DNA of 64,000 nt, from contig NC_019792.1 in NCBI RefSeq assembly GCF_000230715.2, positions 1,116,001-1,180,000 of the forward strand, in the 5' to 3' direction. How positions within the stretch are numbered: the first letter of the stretch is position 1; every line of letters starts with the position of its first letter. Positions 44,863 through 53,096 of this stretch are shown in pieces. A program made the translations under genes and the position numbers. The DNA comes from Natronobacterium gregoryi SP2 (GTDB lineage Archaea > Halobacteriota > Halobacteria > Halobacteriales > Natrialbaceae). A model generated the notes under the pieces. That model was given only the letters and a program-made list of their open reading frames with translations, searched no databases and had not been told where the DNA came from.

Positions 44863-44986
44863 TCCCTCCTAACCGCCGACCGCCGAGCCGAACCGGACCA
44901 CAGACCCGATAGAGCAGTTCGACCCCACAGTCGTCGATCCGAGCAGTAGTAGCTGTTCCATCGCTCTCGAGGCCGCAAATAAACTC

Positions 44987-44998
44987 CCTCTATATATG
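44987..44998 (+). promoter_or_regulatory. TATA-like promoter of the small zinc-ribbon gene
   Basis: CCTCTATATATG is followed about 55 nt later by ATG 45053, which has its own Shine-Dalgarno-like GGAGG. The layout fits a transcript with a leader of roughly 30 nt. Confidence 0.45.
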
Positions 44999-45052
44999 GC
45001 CACTCTCGCCTTGTCGACGCGGGTGGCCGATGTAGACGGAGGTCGGAACACG

Positions 45053-45184
45053 ATGCCCACTCACGAATTTGTCTGCCCAGACTGCGGACGGACGATCCCC
45101 GTGACCGACGCGATGCGTGAGGCCACGGAGCACCACGGCTGTCCACTCTGTGGGGCGACAGTCAGCCAGACGCAGTTCGCCTGA
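45053..45184 (+). CDS. Small zinc-ribbon protein
   Basis: A 43-residue protein with two Cys pairs, CPDCGRTIP and CPLCGATVSQ, enough for one zinc site. The ATG at 45053 is preferred to the in-frame ATG at 44996 because GGAGG stands 10-15 nt before it and the extra 19 residues have no pattern. Haloarchaea carry many such one-domain proteins, usually of unknown function, with regulatory or protein-binding roles suspected. Confidence 0.75.
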   Translation: MPTHEFVCPDCGRTIPVTDAMREATEHHGCPLCGATVSQTQFA

Positions 45185-45188
45185 CCGA

Positions 45189-46625
45189 CTACTTCGAGAG
45201 CGCGCGTTCGACGGCTGTGGCGACGCTCCGTGCTTTCTCTGCCAGCGGCTCGGAAACCAGCCCCGCCTCAACCTTCGTCTCGAGTTCCTCGTCGTCGACG
45301 ATTTCGACAGTGCCATCGGGCGTCCGGATCACGTCGACGTAGAGGTCGACGTACCGAACCGCGTCGGGGAACAGTTCGACGGGCGTACAGACGTTGACGT
45401 AGGTTCCTTTCGTCTCGCCGTCGGCCGACTTGTACGTCGTCGGATACCACCACCGGCCCTCGCGGAACTTCGTGACGGCCACGTCCCCTTCCTCCTTGGG
45501 GACGCCCAGCGCGTCGTAGCTACCGCCGCCGCGCATCGACCGCTCGAGGGTGATCGAGCCGTCGACGTCCCACTCGGTGACGTCGCCGTCGCCCAACGAG
45601 ATGCGTCGGCCGTCGGGTTTCCCGTGACCGATCTCGAGTCGATCGCCCGTCGTCGGGCCGAACTGGTGGGAGACGGCGTCGAAGGGGAACTCGGTGTTTT
45701 CGCCCGCCGATCCACAGACAGCCTCTGTAAAGTCGACGGCCGCACTCGCGGCACGATCGGCGGCCTTGATCCGGTGGTGGCCCGCCATCGTCGACTCGAC
45801 CTCGCGTCGGTGATCGTCCAGCGCGAACCGCGACTCGCGGCCGAACCAGCACCAGGCCGTCCGCCGCGGCGCGGTCAGCCGACCCGGTTCGCCCGGCTCT
45901 GCAGGGGCGTCGTCGATCGTCGCCTCGAGGTCCTCGACGCGCTCGGTCGCGCGTTCGAGGGCGGCCGCCATCGCCTCGAGGTCGGCGTCGGTCGCGGGTC
46001 GCTTCCAGCGCAGCCCCCACCCCTCTGGACGCGAGGGCGAGAGCAGGTCCGTCATGCCGACCAGTTCCGTCGCCTTCTCGCCGTTCGTGCTCGCCGAGAC
46101 GCCCGTCCGATCCTGTGAGAGCGTGCAGAGCCCGCCGTTCACCGCGAGCGTCGGACTCACTCGCGGCTCGTCGTCGTCGTCCCACGGCGGTGTCGGCTCG
46201 CGGACCTGCAGGCGGTAACGATCGCCGTCGTCGACGTAGCCGTCGACGTCGTCGTACTTCAGGTAGCCTCGCCGACCGTCTCCGAGGTCGACGACCGCGC
46301 CGCTGCCGCCAGCCGCGTCGATCACTTCCCCGTCGAAGACCGCACCGCGAGGCGTCTCGTCTTCCCAGCGGAAGGTGTCGATCCCGACGTCCTCGAGTGT
46401 CTCGAGGACGGCCGCCACCGCGTCGGGAGCGCCCGTGACCTCGACACCCTGTCTGTCGCGAGTCGTCTCGATCAGGATGTCCGCGGGGGCAGCGTCGAAC
46501 TCGTCGTCGAACCGCTCCTGAATCGGTTCGGAAGCCTGGACGACCTCGAACCCGTCGCCCTCGAGCAGTCGCGTAATCGCCGTCGTGTAGATGCCACGGA
46601 CGCGGGCGGTGGTGTTCGTCGTCAT
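45189..46625 (-). CDS. FAU-1-type RNA-binding protein (RNase E/G-like N-terminus, DUF402 C-terminus)
   Basis: A 478-residue protein. The N-terminal half contains an S1-like barrel (GAVFDGEVIDAAGGSGAVVD, GRRGYLKYDD) and a segment like RNase E/G proteins (EPTPPWDDDDEPRVSPTLAV, LCTLSQDRTGVSAS). The C-terminal DUF402 domain has GKPDGRRISLGDGDVTEWDV, KFREGRWWYPTTYKSADGE and VDLYVDVIRTPDG. The Pyrococcus protein FAU-1 binds AU-rich RNA and has been reported to act on rRNA precursors. The full-length two-domain structure is kept here. Confidence 0.88.
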   Translation of the reverse strand: MTTNTTARVRGIYTTAITRLLEGDGFEVVQASEPIQERFDDEFDAAPADILIETTRDRQGVEVTGAPDAVAAVLETLEDVGIDTFRWEDETPRGAVFDGEVIDAAGGSGAVVDLGDGRRGYLKYDDVDGYVDDGDRYRLQVREPTPPWDDDDEPRVSPTLAVNGGLCTLSQDRTGVSASTNGEKATELVGMTDLLSPSRPEGWGLRWKRPATDADLEAMAAALERATERVEDLEATIDDAPAEPGEPGRLTAPRRTAWCWFGRESRFALDDHRREVESTMAGHHRIKAADRAASAAVDFTEAVCGSAGENTEFPFDAVSHQFGPTTGDRLEIGHGKPDGRRISLGDGDVTEWDVDGSITLERSMRGGGSYDALGVPKEEGDVAVTKFREGRWWYPTTYKSADGETKGTYVNVCTPVELFPDAVRYVDLYVDVIRTPDGTVEIVDDEELETKVEAGLVSEPLAEKARSVATAVERALSK

Positions 46626-46805
46626 CGGGAACTCACCACTCCTCGCGCTCGCACCGCGTCGGTCGTCGGTCGGCAGTGCCGTTCGCGTTCATATCCACGG
46701 GTTCGGCGACGGGGCCTTTGTGGATTCCGAGTCTCGCTCGACGGTCCCGATCACCAGCGGTGTCCGGCCCGGAGATGTAAACGGTTGACGGTGTAATCAG
46801 CAGGT

Positions 46806-47825
46806 ATGCAACGGAAGCGAGACCCGGTCGAACGGGCCGACGACGGCTCGACCGATCTCTACGACGTCGCGACGTGGGAGCCACGGTCGCCGATCGACCT
46901 GGTCGCCTGCGTCGTTTACAACGGGATCAGCTACGCGCTCCAGTCGATCGTGATCGCAGTCGCGCTCGCGATCACGGTCGTGTTGCTCGCACAACCCGCG
47001 TTTCTCGTCTTCGACGAGCCGTTCCTCGGTGTCTTCTTCGGCCTTTCAGTCGTCCCGGCAGCCCTGCTCGCGGCGTTTATCTGGTACACGGACATCACGA
47101 CCAACGAACCCCTGGGCCTGCTCGTCGCGACGTTCGTACTGGCAGTGCTGTTTGCGACGCTCGCAGCGGTCGTCAACTCCTTCCTGTCGCCGTGGTTCGA
47201 TCTGCTCCCGTTGATCGGCGGAGTGCTTTTCTTTTACGTCGTCGTCGGGCCGGTCGAAGAGGCCGTCAAACTGCTCGCGGTCCGCTTTTTCGCCTACCGG
47301 AGCGACAGTTTCGACGCAGTCATCGACGGCGCGGTCTACGGCGCGGTCGCCGGACTGGGCTTTGCCGCGATCGAGAACGCACTCTACATCTCTATGGAGG
47401 TCGTTCAGGCCGAAGCCGGCCTCTTCGCGGCCGCGACCGGAATCACCACCGTTCGCGCGCTCGTCGGCCCAGGCCACGTCATCTACTCGGCGATCGCAGG
47501 CTACTACCTCGGACTCGCGAAGTTCAATCCACAGTACGCCGGACCGCTCGTCGTCAAGGGACTGCTCGTAGCCGCGTTCGTCCACGCGACGTACAACGCC
47601 ACGGTCACCCTCGGACGGGACGTCATCGCCGCCACAACGGCCCTTCCCGAGGGTCTCGCATTGGTCGTCTACGTGATCGGCTTCAACCTCGTCGTCGGCT
47701 ACTACCTCTACCGCAAGATCGCCCGCTACCGCCGCCGGTACCGCGCCGCCGAAGTAGACGGACGCGACTCTCCCTCGCCGGAACTCACCGAGTTCGATCC
47801 GCCGAAACAACGCCAGCAGCGATGA
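46806..47825 (+). CDS. PrsW family intramembrane metalloprotease
   Basis: A 339-residue membrane protein with about eight spans. The active-site motifs are VVGPVEEAVKLLAVRFF (EExxK), AGLGFAAIENALYIS, VGPGHVIYSAIAGYYLG (His) and FVHATYNATV (His). Bacterial PrsW cleaves the anti-sigma factor RsiW; archaea have no RsiW, so the target is unknown. Divergent from the FAU-1 gene. Confidence 0.9.
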   Translation: MQRKRDPVERADDGSTDLYDVATWEPRSPIDLVACVVYNGISYALQSIVIAVALAITVVLLAQPAFLVFDEPFLGVFFGLSVVPAALLAAFIWYTDITTNEPLGLLVATFVLAVLFATLAAVVNSFLSPWFDLLPLIGGVLFFYVVVGPVEEAVKLLAVRFFAYRSDSFDAVIDGAVYGAVAGLGFAAIENALYISMEVVQAEAGLFAAATGITTVRALVGPGHVIYSAIAGYYLGLAKFNPQYAGPLVVKGLLVAAFVHATYNATVTLGRDVIAATTALPEGLALVVYVIGFNLVVGYYLYRKIARYRRRYRAAEVDGRDSPSPELTEFDPPKQRQQR

Positions 47826-47877
47826 TCCCCGATTTGCCGACGCTCGAAACAAACAACTCTTCGAGAACCTCACCCAG

Positions 47878-47888
47878 AAATATATAAT
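47878..47888 (+). promoter_or_regulatory. TATA-like promoter of the small membrane protein gene
   Basis: AAATATATAAT lies about 29 nt before ATG 47912, the spacing of a leaderless gene, and shows the gene is transcribed apart from the PrsW gene. Confidence 0.6.
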
Positions 47889-47911
47889 CGCGCCGCTCGA
47901 AACGACGGCAC

Positions 47912-48259
47912 ATGGTCGCTCTCATCGGCTCGCTCGTTGCGTTCGTCGTCGCGTTACTGGTCGGCGGACTGGCGATTTACGTCGGTGCCGGCGTCGTCGT
48001 CGGCGAAGACGACTACACCCATGCGGTCTGGACGGCACTGTTCGGCGCGGTCGCGTGGGCACTGACATCCTGGGTCCCACTCCTCGGGCCGCTCGTCGCG
48101 TTGCTCGCGTGGATCTGGGTAATCAACTGGCGCTATCCCGGCGGCTGGACCGACGCTGCTGTCATCGGCTTCGTCGCCTGGATCGCGGCGCTCGTGCTCC
48201 TGTTTGTCCTCCACTCGGTCGGCGTCGGAATCGGTGCGTTCGGCGTCCCCGGCCTCTGA
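47912..48259 (+). CDS. Small membrane protein, unidentified
   Basis: A 115-residue protein with four spans: residues 3-29 (LIGSLVAFVVALLVGGLAIY onwards), 38-52, 55-73 (WVPLLGPLVALLAWIWVINW) and 82-108 (AAVIGFVAWIAALVLLFVLH). No charged motif suggests an enzyme. The final TGA is at once stop codon and left flank of a family-1 repeat. Function unknown. Confidence 0.8.
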   Translation: MVALIGSLVAFVVALLVGGLAIYVGAGVVVGEDDYTHAVWTALFGAVAWALTSWVPLLGPLVALLAWIWVINWRYPGGWTDAAVIGFVAWIAALVLLFVLHSVGVGIGAFGVPGL

Positions 48260-48497
48260 GACGGACTGCTGTCCCGCTGTCCCGGCGCGACCGCAGGCGG
48301 GCTCGCGGTCGCGCCGGCACTGACTGACAGCAAACCGTATGAGACGGGTTACTGTAGTCACTTACCGGCGATCCGTCCACGGAGTCGGCGTTCGGCGGTG
48401 ACTAGTTACAGCACTCCGTCTGGAACGGTTCGGGGTCCCGAACTCCCGGTGTCGCCGCTTCGGGTCGCGGGTGTGCCAGAACGGACAGTGGCCAGTC
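48260..48497. repeat. Array of three family-1 repeats of decreasing conservation
   Basis: Copy one, 48260-48339 (80 bp), is a near-consensus unit between TGA 48257-48259 and TGA 48340-48342. Copy two, 48343-48420 (78 bp), shares that TGA and keeps only the ends (GACGGGTTACTGTAGTCA, TTACAGCACTCCGTC) around a changed centre. Copy three, 48424-48497, is a divergent subtype (CTTCGGGTCGCGGGTGTGC) and reaches the stop codon of the convergent ubaA gene. Confidence 0.85.
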
Positions 48498-49334
48498 TTA
48501 GTCCGCGGCCAGCGAACAGGTCCCGTCGTAGGCGACGTCTTCAACTGATTCGATCTCGGGGTCGTCACCACAGACTGGACAATCGGGGTTCGAAAGTACG
48601 TCGACGGTTTCGAAACTCATGTCCATCGCGTCGTACAGCAGGAGTCGTCCCTCGAGCGACTCGCCTTTGCCGATAAGGTACTTGACGACTTCGGTCGCCT
48701 GAACGCAGCCGACGGTTCCGGGGAGGACGCCGAGGACGCCAGTGGTCGCACAGTCGGGGACAGTGCCGGGTTCGGGTGCTTCAGGAAATATACACCGGTA
48801 ACACGGCGGATCGCTCGAGCCGGTCCGTTCGTTCGTAAACGTCGTTACTTGTCCTTCGAATCGATAGATCGCTCCGTGTGAAAGCGCCGTCCCGGTGAGC
48901 ACGCAGTGGTCGTTGAGCAGATACCGCGTCGCGAAGTTGTCGCTGGCGTCGAGAACGACGTCGTAGTCGGCAACGAGATCGGCGACGTTGTCCGGAGTGA
49001 GTCGCGTCTCGTGTGTTTCGACGCTGACGTCGGGGTTCAGTGCGTCCACGTAGTCGGCGGCACTCTCGACTTTCGGCCGGTCGACGTCGGCGTCGCCGTG
49101 GACGATTTGTCGCTGCAGGTTCGATCGTTCGACGACGTCGTCGTCGACGATCCCTAGTCTGCCGACGCCGGCCGCCGCCAGATACTGGATCGCCGGCGAT
49201 CCAAGCCCGCCAGCACCGACGACGAGGACTGACCCTTCGAGCAGCCGTTTCTGTCCGTCGGGGCCGACTTCGTCCATGATTACGTGTCTCGAGTAGCGAT
49301 CGAGTTGGGTCGCGTCGAGGCGCAGGTCGCTCAT
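48498..49334 (-). CDS. ubaA: SAMP-activating E1-like enzyme UbaA (MoeB/ThiF family)
   Basis: Adenylates the C-terminus of small archaeal modifier proteins for protein conjugation and for sulfur transfer in tRNA thiolation and molybdopterin synthesis. The 278-residue protein starts with YSRHVIMDEVGPDGQKRLL, has the nucleotide fold VLVVGAGGLGSPAIQYLAAA, the Arg/Asp active-site region DDDVVERSNLQRQI, the likely catalytic Cys in DCATTGVLGVLPGTVG, and two zinc Cys pairs (CYRC and CPVC). No rhodanese domain follows, as usual in archaea. ATG 49334 gives the family start. Confidence 0.92.
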   Translation of the reverse strand: MSDLRLDATQLDRYSRHVIMDEVGPDGQKRLLEGSVLVVGAGGLGSPAIQYLAAAGVGRLGIVDDDVVERSNLQRQIVHGDADVDRPKVESAADYVDALNPDVSVETHETRLTPDNVADLVADYDVVLDASDNFATRYLLNDHCVLTGTALSHGAIYRFEGQVTTFTNERTGSSDPPCYRCIFPEAPEPGTVPDCATTGVLGVLPGTVGCVQATEVVKYLIGKGESLEGRLLLYDAMDMSFETVDVLSNPDCPVCGDDPEIESVEDVAYDGTCSLAAD

Positions 49335-49478
49335 GCTCTTCTCTTGTGGCGAGACAGAGAAAAACTCGAGGGTGCGCCCCATCGGGCCCCACCGGACAGG
49401 TTGCCGGCCATCCGACGGTTCCGGCTATCTCTTCCCCGACCACATGATTTTAGTGGTTTGGTTTCTATTGACACACGT

Positions 49479-49664
49479 ATGGCAACCTCACCCAATGGTG
49501 CCGGTGACGACGTCTTCGATCAATTCCTCACTGACCGCGGTCACTCGGTAGAACAGGTAGGGTGGGAACGAGAGTATAACAAAAAGCAGTGTCCGGAGTG
49601 TGGTGGACTCCACGAAACGTCCGCCAGTTCCTGTACCGTCTGCGGGTGGAACCCGCCAGCGTGA
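49479..49664 (+). CDS. Small zinc-finger protein, HVO_0416-like
   Basis: A 61-residue protein. Its pattern is MATSPNGAGDDVFDQFLTDR, then YNKKQCPECGGLHETSASSC and CGWNPPA, with two CxxC knuckles. The YNKKQCPECGGLH..CSVCGW pattern is one I associate with the haloarchaeal HVO_0416-type zinc-finger family. The start ATG 49479 is marked by this conserved N-terminus. An IS630 element begins 4 bp after its stop codon. Confidence 0.8.
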   Translation: MATSPNGAGDDVFDQFLTDRGHSVEQVGWEREYNKKQCPECGGLHETSASSCTVCGWNPPA

Positions 49665-49668
49665 AGTA

Positions 49669-50845
49669 CCTCGGGGTCTAATGATCAAGATAACTTTTGC
49701 AAATATGGACTGAGGAACTGGTCGATCCAAGACTTGGCGAATCCAAGTCGATCGGTGAGGGTGTTGAAGAGGCGGCGAGCGAGAGTGCGGAACGCGCTCT
49801 CGCTCGCCACGACGATTGGTGAAGCATTCCGTTTGAGCACTTTCCAGACCTGCTCGATTGGATTGAGATGCGGTGAACCGACCGGAAGAAAGACGAGATC
49901 GATACCGAGTTGATGTGCGCGCTTGCGCGTGTGCTCACAGATGTGAGACGAGAAGTTGTCCAAGACGAGCAGAATCCGCGTTCCCGGATTCTGCTCGCGG
50001 ACCTCCTCCAATAGGGCACAGATGTTCTCTTTCGATTGATCTTCAGGAAAGGTCAGGACACTTTCGCCGTTGAGCGTATAGCACCCGACCGCTGGTTCGT
50101 CAAGCTTCACCAGCGGTCGTTCGAGTGTCGGATCATCGACGTACCACAGTCGATGCGAATTGTCGTATGGTTGCGGATGAGAAGCGTCACAAAAACCGAC
50201 GATAGTTCCTCCATCTGTACAGATATCGTCGTCGAGAACCCAGCCTTCGTCCTCATCCTCGGGACGCTTGTTATGTGCTGTCTCTGTTTCCTCGTCGAAC
50301 GCGTCTGCGACGCGTTCTTCGAGGATTTCATCTGCATTTTCTGGCCGTGAGGGACGTTTTGGACGTGGTTTAGCGTAAGACAGTCCGAGATTCCGGAGGA
50401 ATCGACCGAGATAATCCGGATGGTACTCAACATCGAACTCTTCGTCCAAGAGCTGGTGAACTTCCTGTGCTTTCCAGGGCTGTCCCTCCCGGAGAAGTTC
50501 TAGAAGACACTCTTGTTCCTCGTCACCGAGCTTCGGGGGCCTTCCGCCCCCGAAGTTCGGTGTCAACTGACCCAGCCCGCCATCGTTCCATCGACGTGCC
50601 CAGCGACTTCCAGTCGACGCAGATTTCCCAACGTCGTCGGCTGCTTCTTCGTACGTTGCACCCTTGTAGAGACGTTTGACAAAGGTGAGCCGCTTGACGA
50701 CCTTTGGATCGTCTGCTTCGTCCAGCAGACGATCCAACTCCTCCTCGCTCAGATGACGAACGAGCTCGCCCCGCCGGTCTCCTCCCATTACCCCGTTCGT
50801 CTTAGCCCACGCCCAAAACTTCTGTCACTCATTAGAGCCCCGAGG
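49669..50845. mobile_element. IS630 family insertion sequence
   Basis: The inverted ends are CCTCGGGG-TCTAATGA at the left and the complement TCATTAGAGCCCCGAGG at the right, 1177 bp apart, with TA on each outer side (49667-49668 and 50846-50847), the TA duplication of IS630/Tc1-type elements. One intact transposase gene fills it. Confidence 0.9.
49685..50788 (-). CDS. IS630 family transposase
   Basis: A 367-residue transposase fused from the usual two parts: an N-terminal helix-turn-helix section (ATYEEAADDVGKSASTGSRW, then VEYHPDYLGRFLRNLGLSYA) and a DDE domain with TIVGFCDASHPQ (Asp), ILLVLDNFSSHICEHT (Asp) and VGSPHLNPIEQVWKVLKRN (Glu). All three catalytic residues are present in a single frame without frameshift, so it could be active. 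Confidence 0.93.
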   Translation of the reverse strand: MGGDRRGELVRHLSEEELDRLLDEADDPKVVKRLTFVKRLYKGATYEEAADDVGKSASTGSRWARRWNDGGLGQLTPNFGGGRPPKLGDEEQECLLELLREGQPWKAQEVHQLLDEEFDVEYHPDYLGRFLRNLGLSYAKPRPKRPSRPENADEILEERVADAFDEETETAHNKRPEDEDEGWVLDDDICTDGGTIVGFCDASHPQPYDNSHRLWYVDDPTLERPLVKLDEPAVGCYTLNGESVLTFPEDQSKENICALLEEVREQNPGTRILLVLDNFSSHICEHTRKRAHQLGIDLVFLPVGSPHLNPIEQVWKVLKRNASPIVVASESAFRTLARRLFNTLTDRLGFAKSWIDQFLSPYLQKLS

Positions 50846-50987
50846 TACTCTCGCTGTCTCTCTGTAGACGCGCGACATCGTTTTCCGGTTCGGCCGTCCC
50901 GAAACGCTGGCCCTAGTCAGACTATTTTCAACTCCGAAATCCAAAATAACTATAATGTCCTGTGGAAAAATGTTACACGAAGGATAT

Positions 50988-51146
50988 ATGCCGGAATGCC
51001 AGAACTGTGGCGCGTTCGTAACTGACGCCTACGCCCGCGTCTTTACGCCCCGTGGGGTCGACGACCCCCGCGTCTGCCCCGACTGTCAAGACAAGATACG
51101 TGACGGTGCCGAAGTCCGAACCGCTCGTTCCTCACGAAACCCATAA
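50988..51146 (+). CDS. Small zinc-ribbon protein
   Basis: A 52-residue protein: MPECQNCGAFVTDAYARVFT, then CPDCQDKIRDG, with CxxC pairs at residues 4-7 and about 28-31. The ATG at 50988 is preferred because AAGGA stands seven bases before it; ATGs at 50955 and 50970 would add an N-terminus containing another Cys. The family is common in haloarchaea and lacks an assigned function. Confidence 0.78.
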   Translation: MPECQNCGAFVTDAYARVFTPRGVDDPRVCPDCQDKIRDGAEVRTARSSRNP

Positions 51147-51210
51147 CTGCCCGCAGTGGGCGTCTCCCCCCATCGAAAACCCACGTCACTTATGAGTGTC
51201 GCGCTCCTGT

Positions 51211-53094
51211 ATGGCTACAATGACTACTACGGAGACGAAGGTTACCCGGCTGTTCGGTGGTCCGGGAAGCGGAAAAACGACCGCTCTTCTCGACCACGTC
51301 GAAGAAATTCTCGAGCAGGACGACGTCACGTTCCGGGACATCCTCGTCGTCTCGTACACGCGAGCAGCAGCACAGGAAGTTCGCGAACGGCTTGCCGACC
51401 GACTCGACGAGAGTCCGCGCGCACTCCAGGGCAACGTCTGTACGATGCACGCCAAAGCGTACGATCTGCTGGATCTCTCCCGAAGCGACGTCATCGGCGA
51501 GTCCGAGAAAGAAGAGTTCTGCGAACAGTACGGCCTCGAGTTCGAAGACGAGTATTCGGGTGCCGGCCGCCGAACGGCCCGCTCGACTACGATCGGAAAC
51601 AAGATCATCGCGACCAGCCAGTGGCTCCAGCGGACCAGTCGTGACGTCGCCGACTGGTACGATGTCCCTTTCCAGTGGGACGAAGAGGAGGTCCGACTGC
51701 CGCCGGAGATCGACCCCAACGCCCAGGAGGGGAACAAGTACACCCCCACGTGGCCCGCCGACGACGACCGAATCGACGTCCCCGAGGCGATCCGTGCCTG
51801 GCGCTCCTACAAGGGCGAAGCAGGCAAGATCGGCTTTGCGGACATGTTAGAGCGAGTGAAACAGCGTTCGCTGATCCCGAACGTCGACTACCTGGTGATC
51901 GACGAGTTCCAGGACATCACGACGCTGCAGTACGACGTCTACGACGAGTGGAAACCTCACGTCGATCAGGTTCTGATCGCCGGCGACGACGACCAAGTCG
52001 TCTACTCCTGGCAGGGTGCCGACCCTGCACTCCTGCTCGAGGAAGACGTCGACGATGACGTTATTCTCCCAAATTCCTACCGGCTCCCCTCGAACGTCCT
52101 CAACGCAGTCAACAAGGAGATCCGTCACATCGAGACACGCCAGGACAAGGATCTCAAACCCCGCAAGGAAGGCGGTGCCGTCGAGGCTCGTCGGAACGCC
52201 TCGATGTTAGACGTCGTTCGACTGGTACGTCGGACGCTCGTCGAAGACCCCGACGCGACGATCATGGTGCTGTTCCGGGCGCGCTACCAGATGTTCCAGT
52301 TCATCGACGAGTTCATCACCGAAGGGATTCCGTTTACGTCGTTGACCGATCAGCGGCTGTGGACGGACCGACTCACACAGTACGTCCGCGCGATCGAGGC
52401 AATCGGCGCGGGCGAGGACGTCACCGGACTCCAGGCACGGCGACTGGCCGACATGCTCCAGGAGTCAGCCTTCGGTACCGAGGAACGCGACGACCTCTTC
52501 GATACGATCGACGAGCGCCAGGAGGAAGCCGGCATCGACGACCTCCAGCAACTACTGATTCCCGCCACGGTCGTCGAGGACCACGTCCCGTTCATGCCCG
52601 GCCCGGCCTCTGCAGCCGACATGGTCCGGAAAGTAACGAACTTCCAGAAGAAAAGCGTCCGATCGTACTTCGGAGTCGGAGAGTATCAGGGGATGGACAC
52701 CGACCGCGTCCGCGTCGGGACGATCCACTCCGCGAAGGGTCGTGAAGCCGACCACGTCGTCGTCGGTACCGACCTCACCGAGAAGGTCGTCGAACAGATG
52801 GTCGCAACCGTCGACGACCCCGAGAACGTCTCCGGCGTCGAGAAATTCACCAAGACCACCTCTCCCGTGCCCGTGCTCACGGACAACGAACGCCGCGTCT
52901 TCTACGTCGGGATGTCCCGTGCCCGCGAACGGCTGATCCTTCTCGAGAACCTCGTCGACGGCGCACCGACGCTGCCGATCGACGTTCTCCTGAAAGGCCA
53001 CCTCACCGAGACGCCACTCGAGGACCTGATCGCAACAGCACAGGAGCCCCCCTCTGATGCAGACACCGACGAGGTCGAAGCCGAAGCGCCGTAA
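51211..53094 (+). CDS. UvrD/Rep-family ATP-dependent DNA helicase
   Basis: A 627-residue superfamily 1A helicase. Motifs: I FGGPGSGKTTALLDHVEEI, Ia VVSYTRAAAQEVRERL, II DYLVIDEFQDIT, III IAGDDDQVVYSWQGADP, IV VLFRARYQMFQFIDEFI, V RVGTIHSAKGREADHVVVGT and VI RRVFYVGMSRARERLILL. It is shorter than bacterial UvrD because the 2B domain is reduced. Start choice among GTG 51196, ATG 51211 and ATG 51220 is open. A role in repair or replication restart is inferred. The M24-like gene follows after 2 bp. Confidence 0.92.
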   Translation: MATMTTTETKVTRLFGGPGSGKTTALLDHVEEILEQDDVTFRDILVVSYTRAAAQEVRERLADRLDESPRALQGNVCTMHAKAYDLLDLSRSDVIGESEKEEFCEQYGLEFEDEYSGAGRRTARSTTIGNKIIATSQWLQRTSRDVADWYDVPFQWDEEEVRLPPEIDPNAQEGNKYTPTWPADDDRIDVPEAIRAWRSYKGEAGKIGFADMLERVKQRSLIPNVDYLVIDEFQDITTLQYDVYDEWKPHVDQVLIAGDDDQVVYSWQGADPALLLEEDVDDDVILPNSYRLPSNVLNAVNKEIRHIETRQDKDLKPRKEGGAVEARRNASMLDVVRLVRRTLVEDPDATIMVLFRARYQMFQFIDEFITEGIPFTSLTDQRLWTDRLTQYVRAIEAIGAGEDVTGLQARRLADMLQESAFGTEERDDLFDTIDERQEEAGIDDLQQLLIPATVVEDHVPFMPGPASAADMVRKVTNFQKKSVRSYFGVGEYQGMDTDRVRVGTIHSAKGREADHVVVGTDLTEKVVEQMVATVDDPENVSGVEKFTKTTSPVPVLTDNERRVFYVGMSRARERLILLENLVDGAPTLPIDVLLKGHLTETPLEDLIATAQEPPSDADTDEVEAEAP

Positions 53095-53096
53095 CC

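Noticed and set aside
18685-48500. CRISPR array or tandem satellite as explanation of the 80-bp units
   Set aside because: Units are dispersed, occur in both orientations, are palindromic and have no variable spacers; no cas gene is present.
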